This document shows, one piece after another, positions 26,930 through 34,114 of a DNA stretch of 64,000 nucleotides. Location: the NCBI RefSeq assembly GCF_042681745.1, contig NZ_JBHUGF010000010.1, positions 620,001 through 684,000 of the forward strand. The letters run 5' to 3'. Under the pieces are notes generated by a model that saw only the letters and a program-made list of their open reading frames with translations, was not told where the DNA came from and did no database searches. A program made the translations under genes and the position numbers. The number at the start of each line of letters is the position of its first letter. Positions within the stretch are counted from its first letter, which is position 1. The DNA comes from Saccharibacillus nicotianae (GTDB lineage: Bacteria; Bacillota; Bacilli; Paenibacillales; Paenibacillaceae).

Positions 26930-27154
26930 TTAACTCTCAAGATGATCATCCTTACTAAATTCCATAAGTTCAGAAATGGTTTTAATATTTAGAGCAGTTG
27001 CAATCTTTTCGAGATTTGCTATATTCAGTTCCTGATAATTATTATTACATAGCATTGAAATTTTAGATTGAGGAACGCTGGACAAGTGTGATAATTCTAA
27101 TTGAGTCATACCTTTTTCTTTTAATAATTTTTTCAAAAGTATATTTAACTTCAT
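26930..27154 (-). CDS. Small Xre/Cro-type HTH protein (array member 4)
   Basis: 74 residues, essentially a bare Cro/C1 helix-turn-helix (GMTQLELSHLSSVPQSKISMLCNN, then LNIANLEKIATALNIKTISELMEF). No sensor or enzymatic domain is attached. It is the most downstream of a leftward array of four related genes. ACGGAGAATTTAA precedes the ATG. Recognition-helix residues differ from those of its neighbours (SVPQSKISML versus GVPQSRISKL and GVRQAAISEL). Confidence 0.82.
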   Translation of the reverse strand: MKLNILLKKLLKEKGMTQLELSHLSSVPQSKISMLCNNNYQELNIANLEKIATALNIKTISELMEFSKDDHLES

Positions 27155-27181
27155 TTAAATTCTCCGTAATCAATAAACTAA

Positions 27182-27397
27182 TTATTCTTCATCTACAAAA
27201 TCTAATAGTTCAGAGATATCTGTAATATCCATCGCATTTGCAATCTTAGAAAGCATAAGTAAGTTAACCTCTTGACGGTCATCTCTACAAAGCTTGGATA
27301 TTCTAGATTGAGGAACACCAGAGAGAGCTTCAAGCTGTTTTTGAGTTAATTTATGTTTTTTCAAAAGTGATTTAAGATTTATTTTGATTATTCTCAT
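27182..27397 (-). CDS. Small Xre/Cro-type HTH protein (array member 3)
   Basis: 71 residues, a minimal Cro/C1 helix-turn-helix (HKLTQKQLEALSGVPQSRISKLCRDDRQEVNL is its core), clearly paralogous to the genes on both sides. AGGAGG lies 14 bases before the ATG. The gap of about 120 bases upstream of it holds an imperfect inverted repeat (27461-27472 with 27489-27501), so it may have its own promoter. Confidence 0.82.
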   Translation of the reverse strand: MRIIKINLKSLLKKHKLTQKQLEALSGVPQSRISKLCRDDRQEVNLLMLSKIANAMDITDISELLDFVDEE

Positions 27398-27460
27398 TAA
27401 TTAGTGGTTTTCCTCCTGAAGTGCTAAAAATTATATAAGGTAAGGAGCATTTCATATGAA

Positions 27461-27501
27461 AAGCGTTATCATTAGTTTATAAATAAAAATGATAAGTGCT
27501 T
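27461..27501. repeat. Imperfect inverted repeat inside the Xre array
   Basis: AAGCGTTATCAT and ATGATAAGTGCTT face each other across 16 bases, with one extra base in the right arm. It lies between array members 3 and 2 and is a candidate operator or terminator. Confidence 0.4.
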
Positions 27502-27518
27502 AGCAAAAACGACTAAAT

Positions 27519-27782
27519 TTATTGGTCTTTTTTCTTTTGGTTAACAGGAATGTATTCTACAATATCTTCAATACCAAAAGTACGATTGACTCCGTTTTTA
27601 GAAGCAATCTCATTAATTGCATTGAGTATACTGATTAGTGTTTCCAATTTTATTGTGCGAGTATCACCACTTGCTAGGTCTAAAATAGTAGCTGAACGTA
27701 TTTTGGATTCTACAGATAATTTATTTCGAGTAGCTCCAATAATTTTCAAAGTTTCATTTAGCTTAAATCGAATTTGTTCCAC
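27519..27782 (-). CDS. Divergent small Xre-like HTH protein (array member 2)
   Basis: 87 residues, weakly similar to the Cro/C1 fold (RFKLNETLKIIGATRNKLSVESKIRSATILDLASGDTR is too long to quote fully; the turn lies around residues 15-35). It is longer than its neighbours, with a C-terminal extension ending in IVEYIPVNQKKKDQ. The GTG start lies 18 bases after the stop of the preceding array gene, so the two are likely cotranscribed. Confidence 0.7.
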   Translation of the reverse strand: MEQIRFKLNETLKIIGATRNKLSVESKIRSATILDLASGDTRTIKLETLISILNAINEIASKNGVNRTFGIEDIVEYIPVNQKKKDQ

Positions 27783-27800
27783 TGTAATAACAACCGCCTT

Positions 27801-28022
27801 TTAATCTCCTTCGTTTTCATCAACAAATTGAAGTAATTCGGAGATATCTTTAATATTCATAGCAGTGGCTAACTTAGACAGCATAATTAAATTAATTTCT
27901 TGTCTCGCATTTCGATACAATTCAGAAATAGCAGCCTGACGAACACCGGATAATTCAGACAATTGCATTTGAGTAAGATTTCTTTTCTTCATTGCTTCTT
28001 TTAAAAGTATTTTAACTTTCAA
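27801..28022 (-). CDS. Small Xre/Cro-type HTH protein (array member 1)
   Basis: 73 residues, a minimal Cro/C1 helix-turn-helix (NLTQMQLSELSGVRQAAISEL). The TTG start is preceded by TTTGGAGGAATTAAA. It is the first gene of the leftward array and faces a rightward two-gene unit across about 90 bases containing a paired operator. It probably represses both directions, as divergent Xre repressors commonly do. Confidence 0.82.
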   Translation of the reverse strand: MKVKILLKEAMKKRNLTQMQLSELSGVRQAAISELYRNARQEINLIMLSKLATAMNIKDISELLQFVDENEGD

Positions 28023-28040
28023 TTTAATTCCTCCAAAGCA

Positions 28041-28100
28041 TTGACTTTACACGCCCAAGCGTTTAAAATAAAAACATAAATAACCGCTTGGGCGTATAAT
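28041..28100. promoter_or_regulatory. Divergent promoter region with paired 11-base operator
   Basis: ACGCCCAAGCG (28051-28061) and its exact reverse complement CGCTTGGGCGT (28085-28095) lie 23 bases apart. Each half is itself a near-palindrome (CGC-N4-GCG), as expected for a dimer site. The right copy abuts TATAAT at 28095-28100 of the rightward unit. The left copy sits just upstream of the leftward Xre gene. Confidence 0.65.
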
Positions 28101-28115
28101 AAAGGGAGTGGCATA

Positions 28116-28232
28116 ATGAGCTTTGTGAAAGAGACTTATTTAAAACTCACAAGAGTATTCTTAGTAATTACACATCATAATTTTAAAAAATATGATCAAA
28201 AGTTAAGTATTAATGTTATAGGTGTAATATGA
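28116..28232 (+). CDS. 38-residue small protein, coupled to the next gene
   Basis: ATG at 28116 follows AAAGGGAGTGGCATA and lies 16 bases after TATAAT. The product is basic with a hydrophobic stretch (LKLTRVFLVITHHNF). Its TGA overlaps the ATG of the following gene (ATGA), which indicates translational coupling. It resembles no family that I recognise. It could be a true small protein or a leader peptide that sets translation of the downstream gene. Confidence 0.55.
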   Translation: MSFVKETYLKLTRVFLVITHHNFKKYDQKLSINVIGVI

Positions 28233-28528
28233 CCCAACTACTACATAGAAAAGCCCAAATCAAAGAAGCCTTTAATCAGTTCATGTCGACACGCATGGAT
28301 CAAGTGAGTGAAGATGCTATATCGCCTTCACCTGAATATCAGGCACTTACCACCGAATGCACAGAACTATTTGCTACCATCTACGATCAACTACCATCAG
28401 ACATCCAAATTCTGTTCACCCAATACGAAGAAGTCATTACGCTTATTCAAGGATTGGCAGAATCGACGATGTATGAGCAGGGGGTGAAAGATGGCTTGCA
28501 ATTAAGTCAGGTGCTGTACAGTTATTGA
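28229..28528 (+). CDS. Hypothetical small helical protein
   Basis: 99 residues, predicted all-alpha with heptad-like leucine spacing. The C-terminal AESTMYEQGVKDGLQLSQVL resembles short proteins common in Paenibacillus and related genera; the function is unknown. Its start overlaps the stop of a 38-residue reading frame, and no separate ribosome site is evident. This places it under the same Xre-flanked promoter. Confidence 0.7.
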   Translation: MTQLLHRKAQIKEAFNQFMSTRMDQVSEDAISPSPEYQALTTECTELFATIYDQLPSDIQILFTQYEEVITLIQGLAESTMYEQGVKDGLQLSQVLYSY

Positions 28529-28636
28529 CTTTGCATATCCTCTAAAATAAATATGTCCTAACATATGTATATCAGCCAAATCATAACGTACAATTGCATA
28601 TTTTTCAATTCTGTCTGACCTCATTATAAGCTTTTA

Positions 28637-29173
28637 CTACTTTTTGTACTCTATTAACCAACAATCCCGATATTGTCCTTCATGCCATTCATGCTTGGGC
28701 AGTAATTTTACTTTTTGGAATCCACATTTTTCATAACAATGCAGTGCTCTCGCATTCCATGTCTGGGGGTCCATCGCGATACGGTGGGCTTGTTTTTGCT
28801 GTGTGAGGAAGGCGATCATTGTCTGAATGAGTAGAGTACCAATACCCCGATTCCAATAGTCTGGTTCGCCGATAAATTGATCCATCCCATAGATCACTTC
28901 ACTAGAGTCATGATATCCGTATGTATCTCTACTTTCTTCATCTAATAGGTAATATTGAATATAACCTATAGCTACACTCTCATATTCGATAATACACTGA
29001 ACGTCTTCTGTATCTGGATCGTAAAAGATTTCAGTCACTTTTTCCATATCCAGCGGTTGATCTCGACCCTGATAATATTGCAGAATAGTAGGATCGGACA
29101 TCCATTTAACCAGTGTATATTTATCTTCTATACAAAGAGAACGAATAGACAAATGACCGTTTGAAATAAGCAT
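28637..29173 (-). CDS. GNAT-family N-acetyltransferase, AAC(6')-like
   Basis: About 178 residues of the GNAT fold. LSIRSLCIEDKYTLVKWMSD, then QFIGEPDYWNRGIGTLLIQTMIAFL (acetyl-CoA-binding motif A), then DPQTWNARALHCYEKCGFQKV are visible. The layout resembles aminoglycoside 6'-N-acetyltransferases and their many chromosomal relatives of unknown substrate. The sequence alone does not show resistance. I prefer the second of two adjacent ATGs, giving a five-base spacing from AAGGAGG. Confidence 0.82.
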   Translation of the reverse strand: MLISNGHLSIRSLCIEDKYTLVKWMSDPTILQYYQGRDQPLDMEKVTEIFYDPDTEDVQCIIEYESVAIGYIQYYLLDEESRDTYGYHDSSEVIYGMDQFIGEPDYWNRGIGTLLIQTMIAFLTQQKQAHRIAMDPQTWNARALHCYEKCGFQKVKLLPKHEWHEGQYRDCWLIEYKK

Positions 29174-29347
29174 CATATCCTCCTTATAAATGATAGTATC
29201 CTTTATTTATCATATTTTTTATACCATATATTAGGAATGATTTCTATCATTCATAGGAGAATATACGTATACTACACTTACAATTGTATCTATAAAGTAC
29301 AGTGAAATGCGGGAGTTATCTGATGTCATTAGTCGTCTGAATTATCG

Positions 29348-30211
29348 TTACGACCATTCTTTTCGATAACTGAGCGGCGTGCAGTTGACTCTAGCTTTGA
29401 ATAAATTGATAAAATGAGACACATTGTCTACGCCGACTTCGTTAGCGATTTCTTGGACACTTTTATCAGAATACTGTAGTAAGCCTTTGGCTGCATTGAT
29501 GCGGATATGGATCAGGTATTCGATTGGAGGGAGTCCGATATATTGTTTGAAATCTTTGGTTAATTGAAATTTGTTCATCCCGTATTGTCTGGCAAGCTGA
29601 TCGAGTGTGATCGCTTCAGTGTAGTTATGTTCGAGATAAGTTTGCATATTAAGAATTTTGGATGGGATGTTGTATGTATTGTCTTTCACATAGATCGTTG
29701 TTAAGATGATCTCGGTTAACAATTGTGTGAGGAGTTGAGCATTTAGAAGCTCTGTTTTCTGTGTACGTGTATATTGCAGATTCAGTAATTGTTGAGCAAG
29801 CTCTAGAATCAGAGAAGAGGACTGTGAATGATATACCGGCATCTGATTATTTTCATATTGTTGATAATAACCAGCTATCGTAGCTCCATACATATGGATC
29901 GATAACGTTTCCCAAGGTTGTTCGGACTGCGCTTCATAGCGGTATTCTTCTTTGCAATCAATCCAGAAGAAATCGCCTGCTTGTAATAGAAAAGATTGCC
30001 CGCGATAATATAGACAACCTGCACCAGACAATGTATATAAGAACAGATACGACGCAATTTTGGCATGCTTAATAGAAGAAGATGAATCGATATAATGATA
30101 CCCGATTTCTTGAATATAGAGATAAGTGGATTGAGCGACAGGAGAAGGAGTGAGAATAAAGCGAACAGGCTTTTGAGAAAAACGATGCAGTTCATTTTCG
30201 CTGGATACCAT
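29348..30211 (-). CDS. AraC-family transcriptional regulator
   Basis: About 287 residues. An N-terminal cupin-type sensor (AGCLYYRGQSFLLQAGDFFWID) is followed by the C-terminal double helix-turn-helix (AITLDQLARQYGMNKFQLTKDFKQYIGLPPIEYLIHIRINAAKGLL ... VQEIANEVGVDNVSHFINLFK). I chose the ATG at 30211, which follows CCAGGAGGCATATGTACG; the longer frame from 30268 lacks a site. It is divergent from a VOC gene, its most likely target. Confidence 0.88.
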   Translation of the reverse strand: MVSSENELHRFSQKPVRFILTPSPVAQSTYLYIQEIGYHYIDSSSSIKHAKIASYLFLYTLSGAGCLYYRGQSFLLQAGDFFWIDCKEEYRYEAQSEQPWETLSIHMYGATIAGYYQQYENNQMPVYHSQSSSLILELAQQLLNLQYTRTQKTELLNAQLLTQLLTEIILTTIYVKDNTYNIPSKILNMQTYLEHNYTEAITLDQLARQYGMNKFQLTKDFKQYIGLPPIEYLIHIRINAAKGLLQYSDKSVQEIANEVGVDNVSHFINLFKARVNCTPLSYRKEWS

Positions 30212-30270
30212 CGTACATATGCCTCCTGGTTTAGAAAATATGTAGACAAGCGGATTGTAATATTTCATAT

Positions 30271-30284
30271 TGTAAGCGTTCTCT
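30271..30284. promoter_or_regulatory. cre-like sequence between araC-type and VOC genes
   Basis: TGTAAGCGTTCTCT fits the catabolite-responsive element consensus TGWNANCGNTNWCA at 13 of 14 positions. A single match of this kind gives only moderate support for CcpA control. Confidence 0.4.
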
Positions 30285-30394
30285 TAAATATTGGCAATTC
30301 TTTTTCTAAACTGAATTTACTTTAGAGGAGCATACAGGCTAAGATAGAAAAAGAATGTTCCAACAATTAAAGTAGCAAAAAGGAGAATATCGCT

Positions 30395-30775
30395 ATGATT
30401 GAATTTCAATATATCCACCATATGAGTCTAGCTGTACGCGATATTGAAGTGTCTCGTACATTTTATTCGGATGTGCTTCAATTTCAAGAAATCGAGCGTC
30501 CGCCATTTGATTCTGTAGGCATCTGGTATGCTTTGGGAAATCAGCAATTGCATTTGATCGAGCAACCACAAGGAGAGACATTACGTCAGGGTGGTATAGA
30601 TTCAACGGATGGGCATTTAGCGATCTGGGTGAAGAGTTATTCGGAGACTTTGGAGTTTTTGGATCAACAGCAGGTCTTTTACGAAGCACGTCCTCATAGT
30701 CTGGCTGGCTTTGCCCAAATCTATATTCTCGATCCTGATCATAATATTATCGAATTGGATGCTCCCTATGAATAA
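30395..30775 (+). CDS. VOC-family protein (glyoxalase/dioxygenase-like)
   Basis: 126 residues, one VOC domain (IHHMSLAVRDIEVSRTFYSDVLQF ... HLAIWVKSYSETLEFLDQQ ... IYILDPDHNIIELDAPYE) with metal-ligand-type His and Glu at the usual ends. The ligand pattern resembles lactoylglutathione-lyase-like proteins. AAAAGGAGAATATCGCT precedes the ATG. It is divergent from the AraC regulator. Confidence 0.85.
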   Translation: MIEFQYIHHMSLAVRDIEVSRTFYSDVLQFQEIERPPFDSVGIWYALGNQQLHLIEQPQGETLRQGGIDSTDGHLAIWVKSYSETLEFLDQQQVFYEARPHSLAGFAQIYILDPDHNIIELDAPYE

Positions 30776-30807
30776 GAGTAGAGGATAATCATTATAAAAT
30801 GGCACAT

Positions 30808-30986
30808 AAAAAGACCACCCGAAGGTGGTCTTTCTAACCCGATGGCGCTAATTGAAATCTTTGATCCGCATCCCGCGCCTCCGAAGTTCGTGTGGTTTAG
30901 ACAAGAACCTCGGATTGGGTAAAGGACGCGTTCAACATGTTAATCTGAATGTTGACGCACCTCCTTTCTGTATGAACTAATATTAC
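30808..30986 (-). ncRNA. Candidate structured small RNA
   Basis: Minus-strand unit of about 178 nt. The promoter is TTGTCA (31021-31016), 17 bases, then TGTAAA (30998-30993). Stem 1 is GCGTCAACAT with ATGTTGAACGC (30958-30928). Stem 2 is CCGAGGTT with AACTTCGG (30913-30881). Stem 3 is GGCGC with GCGCC (30879-30844), and ACCC/GGGT closes stems 2 and 3. It ends in a terminator, GACCACC-ttcg-GGTGGTC plus five T (30830-30808). A perfect AGAAAGGAGGTG lies near its 5' end. It is not a known family that I can name. Confidence 0.5.
30848..30871 (-). CDS. Possible seven-codon reading frame in the small RNA
   Basis: ATG at 30871 follows GGAGGCGCGGG and encodes MRIKDFN then TAG. Both the ribosome site and the codons lie inside stem 3 of the candidate small RNA. 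It could be a leader-type peptide or a coincidence; there is no independent proof of translation. Confidence 0.2.
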   Translation of the reverse strand: MRIKDFN

Positions 30987-31166
30987 CATAGGTTTACATA
31001 AACAGCTAGTGTTTTTGACAAATTTTTATAAAATAAGTGGATAGACCTAATGCTTTTATTTCCTCATTCCAAAGTCTTGATTCATTACTCACGCTTGTAA
31101 AAAAAGTGCTGACTTATTATTCATTTCAGGTATAATGCAATCGAGAATATATGGAAGGAGGTTGTG

Positions 31167-31769
31167 ATGCGGTTGGTAGAAAAAGACTGGACGACTTCTG
31201 TGATTCAACATAAAAGAAAGTATAACGGATGGATAATAGTCGTTCTGATATTAATAGTAGTCATTGCACTGGCTGGCGTATTGTGGATAGCCAATCAGAA
31301 GCTTTATACAGCGATACGCCATAGTGAACAGAGCAATAAAGTTTTGACAAAAAAGCTAGAGTGGTATCAGCAAGAATTAACAACTGTCCAAAAGAATGTT
31401 CGTATGATACAAGAAGATACCGCTATTCAAGATATGACTCATCAGATTGAAGATTACATGGCAACAGATGATTTTGTAGTCAACAAAATTTATTTTTACA
31501 AAGATACTTCTCATCAATTAGAGTATCTGTATATCGATATTTACAACCAACCGAAGATGGAGTCTTATTACAGTGCACAGGGAGTGTATACGTTACCCGA
31601 TCAGCAGGTACAAGCCAAATGTAAACAGATGATTAATGATATCCAAAAATTCTATACAGAAGGTGAACATTTGCCAGTATGGAGTAAAAAGACAGTGGTA
31701 TATATGACGATCAACAATTATGAAATCGGTAATACGATTGATGGGAAATTTGAATTAAGCGCTAAATGA
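31167..31769 (+). CDS. Hypothetical membrane-anchored extracytoplasmic protein
   Basis: About 200 residues. A basic N-terminus and one transmembrane helix (about 21-44, WIIVVLILIVVIALAGVLWI) are followed by a coiled-coil stretch (55-85) and a soluble outer domain. The family is not recognised. The ATG at 31167 follows AAGGAGGTTGTG. It stands alone between the small RNA region and an HNH gene. Confidence 0.7.
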   Translation: MRLVEKDWTTSVIQHKRKYNGWIIVVLILIVVIALAGVLWIANQKLYTAIRHSEQSNKVLTKKLEWYQQELTTVQKNVRMIQEDTAIQDMTHQIEDYMATDDFVVNKIYFYKDTSHQLEYLYIDIYNQPKMESYYSAQGVYTLPDQQVQAKCKQMINDIQKFYTEGEHLPVWSKKTVVYMTINNYEIGNTIDGKFELSAK

Positions 31770-31893
31770 AATGATCAAAATCTATCATTTTTAGATTTAA
31801 CGATTTCAAAAAACGAATAATTGATATATAATGATCAAAAGTTTAATCGTATTAATAATGCAGGTCAAAACAAGTTCTGGTCTTGCCTTAATG

Positions 31894-31934
31894 TTAACAT
31901 TAGTGTTATAAATTATTAACATTAGTGTTATAAT
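31894..31934 (+). promoter_or_regulatory. Promoter with tandem 18-base repeat
   Basis: TTAACATTAGTGTTATAA occurs at 31894-31911 and again at 31916-31933, a perfect direct repeat with a 22-base period. Each copy contains TAACA-N4-TGTTA, a dyad typical of a dimer operator. The second copy runs into TATAAT (31929-31934), about 38 bases before the HNH gene. Confidence 0.55.
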
Positions 31935-31972
31935 CTAAGGAAGCTGAAAATTCTCAGATACAGGAAACTTCT

Positions 31973-32425
31973 ATGAATCGTAATCATTTCAAATTAGAAA
32001 TAGAATTAATTCCCGAATCGACGATGCATTTGAATCTTCGTAATCGATTAACTTCATATCAATGGCGGCAATTTAGCCAGAATATTCAAAAGCGTGATCA
32101 GTATACCTGTTGTATCTGTAATCGTGTCAAAGGGGATACAATCGACAAGTTACATTGTCATGAGCTATGGACATTTGATACAGAAGCGCAAGTTCAGTAC
32201 CTTACTGGGTTTCAGTCGTTATGTTTCCAGTGTCATATGATCAAGCATATTGGCTTTGCTACTATGAATGATTGGGTAGAAAAATATCAATTAATCGAGC
32301 ATTTTTGTACTGTAAATCAGGTCTCCCGTAAGCAATATGCTCAGCATTTTCATGATGCTGTTCAATTGTGGATTGCCCGCAACCAGATAAATTGGCATGT
32401 TGATCTGGGCGATTATATAAGTTAA
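31973..32425 (+). CDS. HNH-type zinc-binding protein
   Basis: 150 residues with an HNH-like core: RDQYTCCICNR, then LHCHELWTFD, then GFQSLCFQCHMIKHIGFA (two CxxC pairs and the His-rich beta-beta-alpha elements). Proteins of this layout are DNA endonucleases or nuclease-derived proteins. There is no partner restriction or methylase gene nearby. The ATG follows AGGAAACTTCT. Expression is probably controlled through the tandem operator upstream. Confidence 0.75.
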   Translation: MNRNHFKLEIELIPESTMHLNLRNRLTSYQWRQFSQNIQKRDQYTCCICNRVKGDTIDKLHCHELWTFDTEAQVQYLTGFQSLCFQCHMIKHIGFATMNDWVEKYQLIEHFCTVNQVSRKQYAQHFHDAVQLWIARNQINWHVDLGDYIS

Positions 32426-32646
32426 GCAATGGTACATAATCATCGCGAATAGGGGGGATAGGCTAGAAAGTAGGGTCCGATGCTTGCTGACTTATTTGTA
32501 ACAAAAATGTAATCATCCGTTTTACCGGGAATAAAACGGCATATATGTACTAGCGAATTCAATATCATGGGATTTTAGTTAATTTCGTGCTTTGATAAAA
32601 ACGATGATTTATAGTACATTAGCTTTGAAGAAAGAGGAGGTTTCTA

Positions 32647-33138
32647 ATGTACTCAAGCAGACCAAGCGATGCTTTACACATCATGACATACACCTTGAAT
32701 AGTGGTATTAAAGGTACTGTGCCTTTGTCGAACCAACAGATTGAGGAATGGCTTGAAAGTTATAAAAGCAATACGCGTTATGTGACTAATATAGGTAAAG
32801 AATTTTTTGGATTAAATCCTGAATTAGTTGCTGATTTTAAAGTGCAAAATCAATTCTCTGATCATCAACGTGTGATTGTTCCGATTCAGCCGGAAGAACA
32901 ACATCCTGCTGAGGACTTGAGCACTGCTTATAAAGCAAATGAAATTTTGATCAAAGTGGATTGTAAATGTGGAACAGCGTATACAACAGATTCACCATTT
33001 ATGCGTACCAAATGGTATTGCACAAAGTGTAAAGAAATTGTGTTCCTTGATCCGAAAAAAGGAAAAGTGGAAACATCACGCGGTGAAGCTTTCTATATGA
33101 CTAATAAGTATTTTGTAGAACGTGCTCCTATCGAATAG
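32647..33138 (+). CDS. Hypothetical protein with C-terminal zinc ribbon
   Basis: 163 residues, not recognised. The C-terminal third has VDCKCGTAYTTDSPFMRTKWYC and then CTKC, a CxC...CxxC zinc-ribbon-like pattern. The N-terminal part has no clear motif. GAAAGAGGAGGTTTCTA precedes the ATG. It is probably a soluble cytoplasmic nucleic-acid or protein-binding factor, which is inference only. Confidence 0.7.
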   Translation: MYSSRPSDALHIMTYTLNSGIKGTVPLSNQQIEEWLESYKSNTRYVTNIGKEFFGLNPELVADFKVQNQFSDHQRVIVPIQPEEQHPAEDLSTAYKANEILIKVDCKCGTAYTTDSPFMRTKWYCTKCKEIVFLDPKKGKVETSRGEAFYMTNKYFVERAPIE

Positions 33139-33219
33139 AATCATAGTTCTTTCATTGCAACGTGAAAAATGACTGTTTGTCTAGACAAGCTTATATATGA
33201 TAAATAGGTCAACGACTAG

Positions 33220-33272
33220 CTAGTATGTTTGATTAACGACACGATAGGGTCGCTAAGATAAAAACATACTAG
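33220..33272. repeat. Perfect 11-base inverted repeat
   Basis: CTAGTATGTTT (33220-33230) and AAACATACTAG (33262-33272) enclose a 31-base loop with an inner CGAC/GTCG pairing. It lies between the zinc-ribbon gene and vanZ. Confidence 0.5.
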
Positions 33273-33311
33273 AATAGCCGTATGTGCTCTGAAATACATA
33301 GTGTAATAACC

Positions 33312-33343
33312 AAAACAGTCTGGTATAGATCGGGCTGTTTTTT
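33312..33343 (+). terminator. Rho-independent terminator
   Basis: AAAACAGTCTGG pairs with TCGGGCTGTTTTTT (including G-U pairs) upstream of vanZ. Confidence 0.7.
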
Positions 33344-33425
33344 GATATGTTGTTTTGGACAGAGTGATGATCAGATCTACAGGATATGATATACTATGCT
33401 GCATATGTTTGGAGGGATAAGCTGA

Positions 33426-33956
33426 ATGAGTTCTATCTATAGTAATAGAAGATTTCCATATGCACGCTGGATCATATGGACGATACTGGCGTTAGCATGG
33501 ATGGTATTTATTTTTTACAAATCCAATCAGCCTTATGTAGAGCAGGATTTGAAGCCTTTTCTGGCAGATTTGATCCCCGAATCTACGTTGTCTACATTTA
33601 CGCCAACGATTGAATTTTCGTATGACGGTTATGTGGTAAGTGGCAAATCGCCTTATGATTTTTTTGAATTTTTTATTCGTAAAATAGCACATGTGGTTGA
33701 ATTTGCAATATTAGCGTTTTTGTTATGTCGTGTATTTTCTCCACTTACACGCCGGGATTATGCACCTATTGTCTGGGCAGGTCTTGTATCTTATGTATAT
33801 GCTTTATCCGATGAGTGGCATCAGACCTTTGTAGCCGGAAGAACAGGGCATTTTGAAGATACATTAGTCGATGGGATCGGCATTGTATTGGTCATGGTAT
33901 GTTATATTTTGATCCGTAGACGTCGACGTAAAAAGAGTGGACTGCGGTTTGGCTAG
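33426..33956 (+). CDS. VanZ-family membrane protein
   Basis: 176 residues with four predicted membrane segments (about 11-30, 80-100, 110-127, 145-163). The VanZ signature includes IRKIAHVVEFAILAFL and SDEWHQTFVAGRTGHFEDTLVDGIG. VanZ relatives are linked to low-level teicoplanin tolerance in some hosts, but most are of unknown role. The ATG follows GGAGGGATAAGCTG. Confidence 0.88.
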   Translation: MSSIYSNRRFPYARWIIWTILALAWMVFIFYKSNQPYVEQDLKPFLADLIPESTLSTFTPTIEFSYDGYVVSGKSPYDFFEFFIRKIAHVVEFAILAFLLCRVFSPLTRRDYAPIVWAGLVSYVYALSDEWHQTFVAGRTGHFEDTLVDGIGIVLVMVCYILIRRRRRKKSGLRFG

Positions 33957-33975
33957 ATATCTTTACAAATAGCGT

Positions 33976-34021
33976 GCAACACAAAAAGTCGCTTTGATAA
34001 CGAAGCGACTTTTTGTGTTGC
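33976..34021. terminator. Strong bidirectional terminator after vanZ
   Basis: A perfect 19-base stem (GCAACACAAAAAGTCGCTT with its complement) around an eight-base loop, with T and A runs inside the stem on each side. Confidence 0.85.
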
Positions 34022-34114
34022 AAAAGATATGGCAAAAATGAGTATTACAGTAATCCATATCGGATACGCTTAATGCCTAGCTACATTATAGTACGTTATA
34101 GCATGCTCTAAATC

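Noticed and set aside
27451..27481. Eight-codon frame (MKSVIISL) after GGAGC within the Xre array
   Set aside because: Too short, weak ribosome site, and it overlaps an inverted repeat that explains the sequence better.
26930..28528. Prophage or integrative element remnant
   Set aside because: Apart from Xre-like domains there is no integrase, terminase, portal, relaxase or attachment-site pair.
28637..29173. Aminoglycoside resistance gene
   Set aside because: The fold is AAC(6')-like but this group has many chromosomal members with other substrates; resistance cannot be claimed from sequence alone.
31894..31934. TnrA-type nitrogen box in the HNH promoter
   Set aside because: TGTTA and TAACA are separated by eight bases and not seven, and the direct-repeat structure fits better with two independent dyads.
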